From assembly GCA_045837725.1 (NCBI GenBank), contig JBEWZL010000123.1, positions 372,001 to 436,000 on the forward strand: a DNA stretch of 64,000 bases, read 5' to 3'. The translations under genes and the position numbers were made by a program. This DNA is from Vermamoeba vermiformis. Taxonomy: Eukaryota > Tubulinea > Echinamoebida. Of the stretch, positions 47,921 to 59,600 are shown piece after piece. The first letter of the stretch is position 1. Each line of letters opens with the position of its first letter. The notes below the pieces were generated by a model. It saw only the letters and a list, made by a program, of their open reading frames with translations, ran no database searches and was not told the DNA's origin.

Positions 47921-48775
47921 ATGTCAACAACACCACGAGTCTACCTCATTACAGGCTGTTCAAGCGGGTTTGGCAGCTCCATAGCTCAGTACTTGCTCGA
48001 ACATGGCGAGTTTGTTATTGCCACCGCGAGAAATCAATCGACCGTAGCGCACTTTGCAGAAAAATATCCCGACAAAGCATTAAGTCTTGCACTAGATATT
48101 ACCAATCAAGAATCAGTTCATGCAGCGCTGGAGGCCTCGTTGAACAAGTTCAAGAAAATTGACGTCTTGATTAACAATGCCGGCAATGCTATTTATGGAT
48201 TAGCAGAATTCACATCGGACAGCGAGATTCGTGCGCAGATGGAGACCAATTTCTTCGGCACTGTTAGAGTGACCCAAGCAATCTTACCAATAATGCGCAA
48301 ACAAAACAGCGGTCACATCATTCAAATAAGCAGCGTGTCAGGTCAAAACGGATCGCAAAGCTTGCCGTTCTATTGCGCGAGTAAGTTTGCCCTCGAAGGA
48401 TTTTCCGAGGCATTGTCGCGGGAAGTGATCGGATTCAATGTTCGCGTGACAATTATCGAGCCAGGAGCCTTCAAAACCGATATGATGAATAAATCATTCA
48501 AACGTATCGAGAACAAACAAGTCCCATCGGTATATTCAACGCAAGTAGAGAAGATAAATCAACGAATGGACTTCATCCGAGACCACGCTCCTGGAGATCC
48601 AAAGAAGGCAGCTGCCGTCATCCATCAAATAGTACGATCAGATAATCCACCTCTTCGCTTGCCTATTGGTGCAGATGCGTTTCAAACAATCAGTTCGCAC
48701 GTGGAGCAACAGCGACTAGATCTTAAGAAGTGGGAACAAGTGTCAAAATCAACCAACTTGGACGAAGTGGCCTAA
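47921..48775 (+). CDS. Short-chain dehydrogenase/reductase (classical SDR)
   Basis: A single uninterrupted 284-codon frame. Rossmann cofactor motif TGCSSGFGSSIA, structural NNAGNAIYG, and catalytic Ser (ISSVSGQNG), Tyr and Lys (FYCASKFALEG) are all present, so the enzyme should be active. The residue after the second strand is part of TARN (Arg), which suggests NADP(H). PGAFKTDM is the usual strand before the substrate-binding loop. The substrate cannot be told from sequence. It starts only 142 nt after the acetyl-CoA synthetase stop on the same strand and has polyadenylation-like AATAAA after the stop. The lack of introns among intron-rich neighbours suggests either retroposition or a bacterial origin. 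Confidence 0.93.
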   Translation: MSTTPRVYLITGCSSGFGSSIAQYLLEHGEFVIATARNQSTVAHFAEKYPDKALSLALDITNQESVHAALEASLNKFKKIDVLINNAGNAIYGLAEFTSDSEIRAQMETNFFGTVRVTQAILPIMRKQNSGHIIQISSVSGQNGSQSLPFYCASKFALEGFSEALSREVIGFNVRVTIIEPGAFKTDMMNKSFKRIENKQVPSVYSTQVEKINQRMDFIRDHAPGDPKKAAAVIHQIVRSDNPPLRLPIGADAFQTISSHVEQQRLDLKKWEQVSKSTNLDEVA

Positions 48776-49078
48776 ATAAATATGCAATAAATAACCGATT
48801 AGTTAATAATGTTAAATGTAAGATAATTTTATCTTGTTCGGGGTTTTGATTGATTGCTTCCGCCTTAGAATCTTTCGGTTACTTACAGGATTTAAAACTG
48901 TTTCTAATTAGAAGAAAGCAACGCCTTATTCGTCCACAACAGCGGAAGGTATACCGCTCGCACCGCTGTAATATTTGGAAATTAGGGAGGCTTCTTCAGC
49001 TCGAATTCTGTCAATTTTCTGGCGTAACTTATTGAATTGATTTCGGTTTGAAGCAACACATCTTAAGCATATTTTATA
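48776..49078. other. Intergenic region
   Basis: 303 nt between two plus-strand genes; AATAAA signals at its start, promoter of the next gene at its end. Nothing else seen. Confidence 0.4.
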
Positions 49079-50710
49079 ATGGATCATTATTTGCACGGTC
49101 ATTTCCTTGCAGTTGCACGATCGGAATGGAAAATGAAGAAGGAGGGTGATTACGAATACCGAGACAATGAAACTAAGGGAAAAGTAACATGGCAAATATT
49201 CCATGCAGGAATAAAAGAGGATTTGGTAAGTGACAGACGTAAATCCGGAAACTAAAATTATTAATAAAGATCGCAATAAAAATAAAGATTTTCTCCATGT
49301 AATGTAAAATCAAACGAATTAGCTAATACCTAATTATTAATGCCTTGATTTAGGTTTCTATAGGATCTTTGTCGTTGGACGTGTTTCCTGGCAAGCCATC
49401 CGGCTCCGCGCAAGATATCAGCGTTCCTGATTACCTTACAGCAGGTGCGTATTAATTCGAATATATAATTCTGAAATTACGTTATCGCCTTTAAGCTAAT
49501 TACTTTGTCCTTGCAGTGAGTGGTCACATGTTGTGCGTGGTGTATTTGAAAGAAAAGAACGAACGAGTCTTTGCTTTGTACGACATGAACGAACACACCA
49601 AAGCCATCACATTGCACGGCTCATTCGTGATGGACAATGCTTTGCCACCCACTGCAATCATCGCCATCAAAGAACGAGTGTTTTTGGTAAGTGTTTGGTG
49701 GTCTCTTCTTGAGTGATTTACAAATATAGTAATGCGTTGGATCGCTCCAAACACTCGTATATTTGTAGTCCCCGACGGTACTAATACAACTTGATGTTAG
49801 GGATTCCCAGGTCGTGTTGGCTGTGTTGACATGTTGGAGCCAAAGTTGTCACTTCACATGTTTCATGAATGGCAAGAACAGACTTGGGGACGCGATAAAG
49901 ACGCGAGCTTCCTCAAGACAAGTACGTAAATGCAACGGTACCTGACCCATTCTAATCACTCCTTCACAGTTGATGCCTTTGCCTACGACTCCAAGTCCGT
50001 CACAAAGACACTTGTCGCCGTTGATGATGTGTCGTGGCCCAAGTACGCATTCAGCTATGATCTGCGACAGCATCCACCCAAGGTAAGTCTTGCGCAGCTC
50101 GTCGTCAATAAGTGATTGTTAACTTGTCTTGAAGTTCGTAGCCAAGTTCAATCTGCCCGATGGTATCAACGAGCATTACACACACGCGGCCAAGCATGGA
50201 GACACACTGGCGCTCACTGCAGCCTACAGCCATCGAGGTGGCAGAGGCAACAGACTCGTGGTCATGCAACAACACGACGTTGTCGCGTCAGTTGTGGAAT
50301 TCAAAGCTTCAGATTTCAACCAGTTGGATCTGTTCACGGACAAAGTCATGACGTCCTTCACTTCCGTGGGACTTTTAAATGACGGGCAGGTCGTCGTGTT
50401 GAGCGCACGAGATCGTGGTGTGATCGCTATTCCAATTAAGGAAATCAAAGAGGTCACGAAGGAGTCATTCGGCCAAGAATACTCAGCGCAATGGCCTACC
50501 GTCGTTCGTTCAGTGAAAATCGGAACAATTGCTCAGGATCTCGCAACAGTCAAGCGCCAATCCTTTGCATTTGTTTTGAGCACAGAAGAAGCTAACAAGA
50601 ACCAGTCAGTGGTGTCTCAAGTGGTCTGGAACAACGACACGAACGAGCTGCAAGTCGTCAAGTCGCATCACATTGATGGCGTGTTCAGCAAGTTGATTGT
50701 TGAAGTGTAG
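49079..50710 (+). CDS. Unknown protein, possibly beta-propeller
   Basis: Start at 49079: MDHYLHGHFLAVARSEWKMKK. Five or six exons with canonical short introns. The sequence alternates short strands with charged turns (MLCVVYLKEKNERVFALYD; AIIAIKERVFLGFPGRVGCVD; SVGLLNDGQVVVLSARDRG; QSVVSQVVWNNDTNELQVV), a pattern seen in propeller folds. No signal peptide, membrane segment or catalytic motif is visible. I do not recognise the family. Frame intact, so it is probably expressed. Neighbouring SDR and synthetase do not suggest a role. Confidence 0.7.
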
Positions 50711-50951
50711 AACGGATCAGCTCCGAACCCAGCTTTATTCACAGCAATATTTATTGTAGTTGATCTAAAATGAGTAGTTAGTACATGATCGCACCGTTCT
50801 GTTCATTTTTCCTGTGCCTGTGTACTTTTTATGAATTTAACAATATCTCAAGTTTTTCTGACACAATTGTAACCCGATCCACAATGCACCAACGTTCTTG
50901 CCGTCACTTTTATCACTGTTACAACATAATAGCGTTTGAGGATTGAATAAG

Positions 50952-52848
50952 ATGCACGCGTGGTTGATCGGTTCGCGAGCATGGTATGGCGATTACGAAG
51001 ATCATATCAACCGTGACTGGGACCTCGTAGTAACCAGAAAGAATTTTATTGAAGCCCTCCAAGCTCCTGGATGTAAGAATTACGGCAGATCAAGGCATTT
51101 TATTTATTTATTTTCGTGGTTAATGACATTTTATTTTTATTTAATGCAATTAGTCGGTAATTAATTTATTTTTGTAAATAGCGGACTTTTTGATTTCTGG
51201 AATTTATTATGACTCGATCAAGGACGGCAAGTTCAGAGTCTTCACCAACTGCCCTCGTGCCATCGAAATTGAAATAGAAGATCGATATAAAAGCAACAAG
51301 ATTCTTAAATACTTGCAAGCATCTCCCGGAATCACCCAAATGGCGGATCTTAGTGCAAATTGGAAGTTGCGTCTCGAGCCAGTATCGAAGATTGCATGTG
51401 CCGTTATTAAAAGCAGTCATATATTCTTTCCTGTTAATTGGAGGAAAAACGGTAAGTATTACACCTGCTAGCAATTTCAGATCTAATCCGTTTTGGATGT
51501 AGCTCTTCAACTCGCTCAAATGAAGGACCATTTGAAAAAGAATTCGCTCAATGAGTTAATTAGCGAGGAAAAGCGTAAAAAAGAGCTCAATCAACTGTTT
51601 GAAGCTCGTTCCAGAGAAACTCTTGCACGGCTCTCTCGCGATGTCAAATCCACTGTGACACGAAACAATGGTATGACTCACTTATTATAGCAACATTATA
51701 CTAATAATATCGTCTTATAGAAGTGCTCTCGAATTGGGACAAATCAATTCTGAACAAATTCATTGCTGAGAATGAGAGTGACATGGACTACTTTCCAACC
51801 ACTGACTCACGTGTCAGCAAAGCGAAATTTCATTCGAGTACTGATGAAGACAAGTACGAGCTCATCGATGATCAGTTGCAGTTGATTTCACTCTTGTACT
51901 TCAACAGCAATCCGCAACTAAGGTTCGTCAATATGACACTTCACATCGCTATTTTCACCGTAGTAACTGTCATTTGTTAGCGTCAAAGACATTTACGTGC
52001 TGTCGCTCGAAACGTTCTGCTGTCAACAAATCGCTAGACTACCAAGCACTCACGACAAATTGTTCAGACGCACCGAGCTCGTGTATCGTACGTTGACAAC
52101 AGTACTCTCGTTTAATTATCCAATGCACTAACACAGCATCAGACCCAGAAAACTATGAGGCTAACAGCGAAGAAGGACGGAGGTTAGTTCCGGATGTACT
52201 TGCAGCTGTTCAAAAAGGTAAGCAGTACATCGTGACAGCGGTATGTTTTTCTAACGTTTTGTTTTAGATTTACCAAACGAAGAGTTCGAACTGGCCAGTG
52301 ACGAACAAGTCCAGAAATCAACACTCGGAAACTCGGTCATCCAATGGCTAGTTGACAACTGGTCAATGAAACTAATGACACCGTCACAGCAGTTCATCGA
52401 CTTTGTTTCGCAACGAGTTCCAGTCAATGTTTCGTTGCCTGCCTTGCCTGCGGAAATCCTCATGATTATCTTCAACAAAGCGTCAGATCACCTCACGTTG
52501 TCGGCCATTTGTGGACTGAACAAGCACTTCCGAGGTACCTTCAACACGAATGAACAGTGGAAGGCCCTCGTGTCGTTCATTTGGGGCACTGAAGCTGTGG
52601 ACTACGGCACCAATGTCAGCAGCAACAAGGGCCAATGGCTAAAAGTGTTCCAAGAACTGTACAACGAAGCCAAGGCCGGTCCGTTCTTGTACTGCAATCA
52701 CTGCCACGAGATTCACAGCGTGTTCTCTGATCCGCCGTACTCCTCTGATCGGCCAGAGTGGGAGTGGGCGTATTGCCCGTGTCCCGAGTGTGATGTTGGC
52801 AGTTGGGCTGCGTGTGAGTATCGTCACGAATTCGTGTACTGTAATTAG
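50952..52848 (+). CDS. Nucleotidyltransferase-like/F-box/Cys-rich protein, paralogue B
   Basis: ATG at 50952: MHAWLIGSRAWYGDYEDHI, then RDWDLVVTRKNF, again G-S-R-A-W and D-x-D as in paralogue A (38389-40353), but with Trp between the Asp residues. Colinear matches follow: SHIFFPVNWRKN, RSRETLARL, YFPTTDSRVSKAKF, ETFCCQQIA, NSVIQWLVDNW. F-box LPALPAEILMIIFNKASDH, then Cys/His module CNHCHEIH, CPCPECDVGSWAACEY. At least seven exons; intron positions appear the same as in paralogue A, so the duplication was by DNA and is not recent (roughly 40% identity by eye). The conserved N-terminal motif in both copies argues for functional constraint. GSRA...DWDL patterns also occur in uncharacterised proteins of large viruses and phages, from memory. 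Confidence 0.75.
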
Positions 52849-52902
52849 TTTTTATAACTTAAGCCATTATTTTACATTTTATATAAAACACTATTCTAAT
52901 TA

Positions 52903-55469
52903 TTAATTGAGGTCCATATCTTTGCCTTCTTCTTTCACTTCTTCATTCAAGTTCGGAATGCTGTCGGGCGATTGTTGCTGTTGTTGAGACTCGGTGCCTT
53001 GACTGACAGGCAGGTTGTACGAGCGTTTCTCGGGCTCGTTCAAGTCCAGCGAACTTTCTTCCTCGTGCTTAGACTTGACATCTGCAACCGCTGCAATGGC
53101 GCCGGTCTTGTTGTACTTGACAATCTTGGCGCTGAACTTCTTCGTGGCGGTAGTTCTGCTGATGTTCACGACAGGCTTGGACGGGTCCTTGAACTTCATC
53201 AACATCGACGAGTCTTCATCGTTATCATCGTTAATGCCTAGAATGTAATCGATTTGATTCGCTTCGACTTCAATCGACATCAGATCCACGCGTTCATTTG
53301 AACTGGGGAGCTTCTCGTAATTGGACCTGTTGCACGTGCATTAGATAAACATAACTGCTTTATATTGTAATAACATACTTAGCCTTGGTCGTTAAGAATG
53401 CCAAGTAAGGACTGTCATAAACACCTAGGCCCCACGCTTCTTGATCACCGCGCGTGCTTTTAACGAACAATCTAGTGGGCCAATGTTAGTGCTCGTCTAG
53501 TGTAGAATCGCTTGTGTTACCTCGGATTGGCTTTCAATGTGCCGTGTACGAGGTCTTCGAGCCTCTTTGTCTTCGCTTTGCCGTGGCATAATCTGTTCCA
53601 GTTATCCATGATCATCTTCACGAGTTCCTATTTGCGAGTGTTACGGCTATTCACTCGGTTAATATTAGCTTACATCTTTCAGCAAGAACGAGCTGGTCAT
53701 TGTATCGCCCTTGATGATGGACATGAACTTCAAGTTGTACAGAGCAATGCGCACGATGTCTCGCCAGCCTATTGTTGCCAGTTAGTACACGCAATAGCTC
53801 TATGCTGCGTACCTTTGGGATACATCTGGAAGTGTTCTCGCGTGCAGTTGGTCTTTTTGTTACAGTTTTTACATAGAAATACATAGCCCCAGTCACCTAG
53901 TTGCGCACGCAAAGTTAGTACAGGGACGTTGTGTTCATGACATTAGGCACGTACCAGGCATTGGTGAGTAGTCGGGCTGCTTGGCCATACATCGCTGGTG
54001 GAACAAGAGGTTGCAACTGGTGCACAAAAGATCAACGCGCTGCGTCATTTGATCCTCGACTGATGGGCTCTTCGTGCCACAGTAACAACCTAAGTGTTGA
54101 GTTAGGTCCGCCAGTGACTCGTGCACAACACTTACCGTAGTGGAAAGCAATCACCACTTCACTTGACTCGCTGCTCGATGACTCGTAGTCGGCTATTAAG
54201 GGCTGTTAGTTGGTGGCGCACGTGCGAATTGAACACTTACCATCATCGTCCTCAGCACTCGAAGCACTTTCACCGATCTGGAACTGATCTAATTCATCGC
54301 CCGAGAGTTGAATGTTGTGTGGATTCAAAGTGTTGCTCGAAATGACGGGTGTCAGGCCGTATTCACGTGCCACTTGGTCACTTCTGCGGGGTCTACCTCG
54401 TTTTTTCTTCTCGCCATTGCTGTCATAAGAAGAGGCCTTGGGAGAAATCACGTGCTCACCAGGGCTAGGATTCTTGCGTGGACGACCACGAGGGCGTTTG
54501 GACGAGTTCGGTGCGCTGAAGGAGTGCAACACATCCGTTGAACTAGTTGTAGGGCTATTGAGAAGAGTGTTGACATTGGAGGTCGTTGCTTGATGCGTGA
54601 CAGGCACTGCAGGTGCTGACCACGTGTCAGTTGCGCTCGTGCCACTGCTCGACACTGAAGTCGCCGCTGGCAGCTGTGTGGGAGGATAACTCGCCACTAT
54701 ATTGCTCACGTTCATCGTGTTCGGGGCAGCGTTTAAAATAGTGCTCAATGTTTGTTTGTTCGCGTCAGCTGTGGTGGTAGTCGGCACAGCACTCGGAATC
54801 GGAGTTGGTACGTAGTTCATTGTCGTCATGCTGGATCCACCTGCGCTCTCTTCCAACAAGCTTTTCTTTGGTCTGCCACGCTTCTTAGGAATCTTAGGGG
54901 GCTTTTCAATCTCTTCACCTTTCTTTGGTCGGCCAGGCTTGCGTTTAATACCACCTGAGTTGGGTGACACGACCGGTGAGGTTGACGAGGGTGGCGATGA
55001 CAGTGGTGGTGCTTGTTGTGGCGAGGACACTTGTGGTATGTTAGTCACTGGCACTGACAGCGGTGCTTGACTGACTGTGTGGGACAAAGAGCGTTAGCAA
55101 GGCTTGGCCCGCGCACTAATCCTGCGTGTGACGTACCTAATGTATCGACCTTCATGGGCTCTGGTTGTGCAGGTTTTGTTTCAGCGGGCTTGATGACCGA
55201 GGCTAGAATGTCTAAATAACTCAAAAGTTAATCGCCGCGAGTCTGAAAATGTCGTGAAGCATTACTTGAGCGGATCGACTCGGCTAAGGTCGATGAAAAG
55301 GACTCATTTCCAGCTCTGTACAGTTGATATTAAAAATTATGAATTAAAGATATTGGACGTACTCGACAGCCGGTGAAGTAGATGTCTGGCAAAAATGAAA
55401 AATTAATTATTAATTTACTGCGCGTCAAAAAAAATCGAAAAAAATACGTACGAATCCATCTGTGGCCAT
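52903..55469 (-). CDS. AT-hook protein with ASH2-type PHD finger and winged helix
   Basis: Start at 55469: MATDGF, then four tiny exons (TSTSPAVEAGNESFSS...) joined in phase. The large exon (about 55070-54240) is Ser/Thr/Pro-rich with four AT-hooks: KRKPGRPKKG, KKRGRPKKS, KRPRGRPRKN, KKRGRPRRS. They bind AT-rich minor groove. Then an ASH2-like atypical PHD (CYCGTKSPS, LLCTSCNLLFHQRC, FLCKNCNKKTNC) and the ASH2 winged helix (ALYNLKFM; DNWNRLCHGKAKTKRLEDL; RGDQEAWGLG). ASH2 is a core subunit of COMPASS/MLL histone H3K4 methyltransferases. The SPRY domain that binds RbBP5/DPY30 in ASH2L is absent; an acidic, Gln-rich tail ends the protein. So it may be a DNA-targeting relative rather than the core subunit. 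Confidence 0.82.
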
Positions 55470-56044
55470 AAGTCGTTACTGTAATATTATGTCCTCTATA
55501 TATTCAACAAAAAGTCAGCAATTAAATGACAAATTAGGAAAAATTAGTAAAATAAATATTTTAAATTATCGATCGCACAAGTTAATGAAATAACCATTTA
55601 ATGTTATACTAATGTCGCAATTGTTCGCTAGCAATTAGAGCTCGCGATATAATATACGATAATCTTTTAATAGTCGTCGGATGGATCCTTACTCTAACTC
55701 GGTGGTATTTTCTTAATACCTAAATAAACACTACAGTGTTGTTCTGAGATTAAGGCGTTGAATAAAGATTGACAAGTATTTTCCTGCGGAAAATTATCCT
55801 CCGTTTCTCTGGTTATCAGCTAGTTTCGCGTATACATTTACAACGTGATACGCAATGAATACGTCATGGCCAGTATAGTTTAATGTTTCTAAGGCGAAAT
55901 GTGAGTTCCCGCTGGGACGATGATCTGTGTAAAGCAAATTTGAAATTGAACTCACGGATGTAAACCACTAAAAGGCTTAATTTATCATTTTAAATTTGTG
56001 TTGTGTAACTTACAAGCAGCTAATTGATTAACATCCATTCGTCA
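55470..56044. promoter_or_regulatory. Divergent intergenic region
   Basis: 575 nt between the ASH2-like gene and the small membrane protein. AT-rich; nothing specific recognised. Confidence 0.35.
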
Positions 56045-56458
56045 ATGTCCCTATTTCAAGATCGCAGGACCAAGCGCACTAGTAAGTAACATATCGCCTT
56101 CCTCAGTTATTAATACACTCTTTAGCTCTCGTTTTATTTACATTTTTATTTATTAGCTATTTTGACGTCGAACCTAAGCTCAATTTCGTCGCGAAGATTT
56201 TTATTTGAAGATATTGGAGGCGGCTCTGGTAGCAGATATTTATGGGGAGCTGCGGTATTATTATTTTCTGTTGGCTGGATTTATTCAACTTACCACAAGA
56301 GAGAAAAGCTCGCTCTCGATGAGCAAAAGAGACAAGAAAAATTAGAGAAACGGGAAGAAAGGCGCGAGGCTCGTCAAGAAAAGAAAGAGCAGCTCATGGC
56401 TCAAGTTGGGCAATTAAAGGAGAAGTACTTATCTAAAAAATCAGATGACACGAAATAG
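56045..56458 (+). CDS. Small single-pass membrane protein with basic coiled coil
   Basis: Two exons: MSLFQDRRTKRTT, a short intron, then ILTSNLSSISSRRFLFEDI, a Gly-rich turn, a membrane segment (YLWGAAVLLFSVGWIYSTY) and a charged helix rich in Lys/Glu/Arg (EKLEKREERREARQEKKEQ) ending at KKSDDTK. About 110 residues. The Arg/Ser-rich, acid-poor N-terminus before a membrane span would suit a mitochondrial inner- or outer-membrane protein. No family recognised. Confidence 0.65.
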
Positions 56459-56695
56459 ATTCGTTTTTTGACCTATTGGTGTAATAAATATGATGTTAAA
56501 TGTGTGACTTCAATAGTGTTAGTGTTTCAGCTTGGACTGGTTGTGTGACGTCTCAATAGGAGACAGGAGACAAAATTACTCTCCACAATTTTGTGGCGGT
56601 TACCTCCACAACAAGAAACTAGAATGATGACAGGATGTGATATTTATTTATCAAATCAACGTGCAGTACAACAAAGAACGAAATTAACTAGTTGA

Positions 56696-59600
56696 ATGAG
56701 TTCCAAACCGATCTTCAGTGGCTTCACTTTTGTTTTTGATGGACTTACGCTGAAGGAGAAGAACGAAGCCATTAACAAAGTAAAGAGTTACGGAGGAACT
56801 GTTTCATATTCTTTGGGGCCTAAAGTAAGCGCGATCTACTTAGGATTCGACTTTTCGTGCATAACTTAATTACTAATAATTATCTGATAGGTCTCACATC
56901 TCGTAGTATCAGATAATTTTAGTCCTACGCCGTATCAGGTGCGTAACAAATTAACTAAATTGGAATTCTAATTTACCGGATCGGATTTCAGTCCGATGTT
57001 ATCGCTCGTCATTCAATCGTCACTGTTCGAGCAGCGTATATTACGGAATGTATTCAGCTTGGGGATTTATTGCCTGTGGAGGAATTTTCAGTCCGAAGTG
57101 AAGATCCGGCTATGAACACGAGTACTTCCGTGAGCCCAGCGTCGAGCACAGACGAATTACCTCCACCTAGTGATGTAATTCTAGCTATCGAGCCGATTTC
57201 AGTGGAAGAAGAACCTGCTCCTGGTAGTTTTTTTTAATCTGTGCATGTCACTTCCAATACTAATTTATGGCGCAGTGGTGCTGTCGTCGCCTGTTGTCAA
57301 GAAGAAAATCATTTCAGGTCGCAACAAAAATCAAAAGAAGGTTATTGTCGTGCAACAAGGTTCTGTGGAGCCGACCAAAGATGTCTCTAACACTGGCCCC
57401 GACGCTCCACAAGTGCTCAAGTTCAGACGGGACGACATGGATTCTTACAACGTGCTTTTGAGTGCTGCATTGCCCGGCGGCAAGGCAAAGAAATTGCTGG
57501 GCCGTTTGAAAGGTACGAGCACGGGATATGTTGGTCCTTCGAAATCCACTAAAATCAATTTAGAAAATGTTGGGCTGGAACAACCTGCACTAGTTGACAC
57601 ATCGGGCTATTTGATCAAACAAGTTTGTTGCGGCAGCTATCATTCTGCTCTCATCAATCGTAAGTGTGCTTGAGCAAGCGTTTATAAATTAACAACGCAT
57701 TGCACAGACGTTGGTCAATTAATGACTTGGGGCTCGGGAGGTGCACGATTAGGACACGGCAGTGGTGCAGTATTGAAACCTACTGTCGTGCCTGGTGTGG
57801 AAAACTGCATCAAGTTAGCTTGCAGCAGTACTCAAACTGCCGTTCTCACCGGTAGGATTTCTTTTCCTCCCATGAATTCATCTAATAATGGTTGTGTAGC
57901 TGAGAGACAGTTGATAGTGTTTGACGATACCAATGGCCGGGCGAATATTGATGCATCGCACTGCGGGGAAATTGTCAACATCTACTGCGGTAACGGGGTA
58001 ACTGCTGTTCGTAACGCCGAGAATTCTGTATATTTTGCTGGCAAGTTCATGAAAAAGAGCTACGGTTTGGATTCGCCAATTGCTGGTGAATTTAAAGCAG
58101 TTAGCTTCGGTGCCGAGCACTGTTTGCTGTTGACGACTGAAGGTACCGTCATGTCTTTGGGCTCCAATAGCAGTGGGCAGCTGGGTATGATGGTACTATA
58201 GTGCCGTTGAAATCGTTTTTAACGTTCGTTCAGGACTTGGTGACAAAACGGAACGCGCGATGCCCGTTACTATTGGTTTGACAGAGGTATCTGCTATCGT
58301 AGCAGGCGAGCGTCACAGTGCGGCAGTAACGAGCAGAGGTGATCTGTACGTGTGGGGTGCTAGCCCTCACGGCTTCGAAGACATGCTGACACCTGTAGCG
58401 AATCACTGTGCCAACGGTATGGTGAAGTTAGACATGTCCAAGGAGCACCTCATTGCGCTCGATTCAACAGTAAGCGATTGCTTTTACGTTCAACATCAGT
58501 TAATCAAGTTCAATTTTAGGGAGACATTTTACGATGGCCTCTCGACTGTTTTGGCAGCAACACTTTTGACGATGTTGACAGCAATCTATTTCTTGTTGAG
58601 CGTGCGTGCAACATATCTTGTGGCGCGCATCATATCATGGTTGAAGTGTCGTCTTGTTCTGCCATCTCGCATCAACTCGTGCAGCATGGCACTGCGGACA
58701 TGGCGACCAATATTATGGACATTCTCGGGGATGAAGCATTTGGCCTCGTTGATCGATCCAAGTTCACTCTCCTCCACACAGCTGTGTTGAACGTGGACTC
58801 TGCGGTTGTATTGACAGCATTGCTAGACGCGCGATCGGGCTGGGATTTGAACGCGAAAAACTCACACGAAGAGACCCCAGCGGCTCTTTATGTTGCTCAA
58901 AATGACATTCAAGCCTTGGAAATTGTCGCGGAGTGCGGAGCACAACTTGAATCAGCTTTAGTATGCGCCGGAGATTATGGCCGTAACGATATGGTGGACT
59001 TATTGCTCGAATACAACGTTGATCGCACTTGCTTTTTTGAAAGGAAGGTTGCTCATGTGCCTGAGGACATTGTGGACAAAGTTGCTCAAGCAGGCGGTCT
59101 TTTGGGCTTAGATTTTGCCCCCGTCGACGATCTTGAAAGATGCGGCTTGATTCCAATGGTACCGTTGTCGGAGAAATATCCTTGCAAGATTGGCATGGTA
59201 CGCGGCAAGGAGGATTTGATGCTTGCTCACAAGGTGACTACGGCTCTGCAATGTTATGGCACTCGAATGTACGTACTGAATATCAACCACTACACAGTAC
59301 TCATATCGTCACAGCATTGCCGACACGTGGAGTCATCCTGAGTACATTGCAGGAAGCACTAACACTTTGTTGGCTCTCTTGACGAAGACCTCGGTGAAGG
59401 ACAAGACCTTCGTTACTAAGTTGATTGATTCGTACACGAGTGGCAAGCACATTATTCCTGTGTGGGTGGATGAGGAAGAATTGGACATGCCTATCGACTC
59501 CAAGAAGAAACTCAAGACTTTGTTCGTCAAAAGCGGCTTGCGATTTAATTTCAGCGTGAACGAAGTCGAATCGAACGAGCACAATCACCGAGTGCGCAAT

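Noticed and set aside
54308-54541. Cys/Arg-rich plus-strand frames across 54100-54960
   Set aside because: Shadows of the AT-hook exon of the minus-strand ASH2-like gene.
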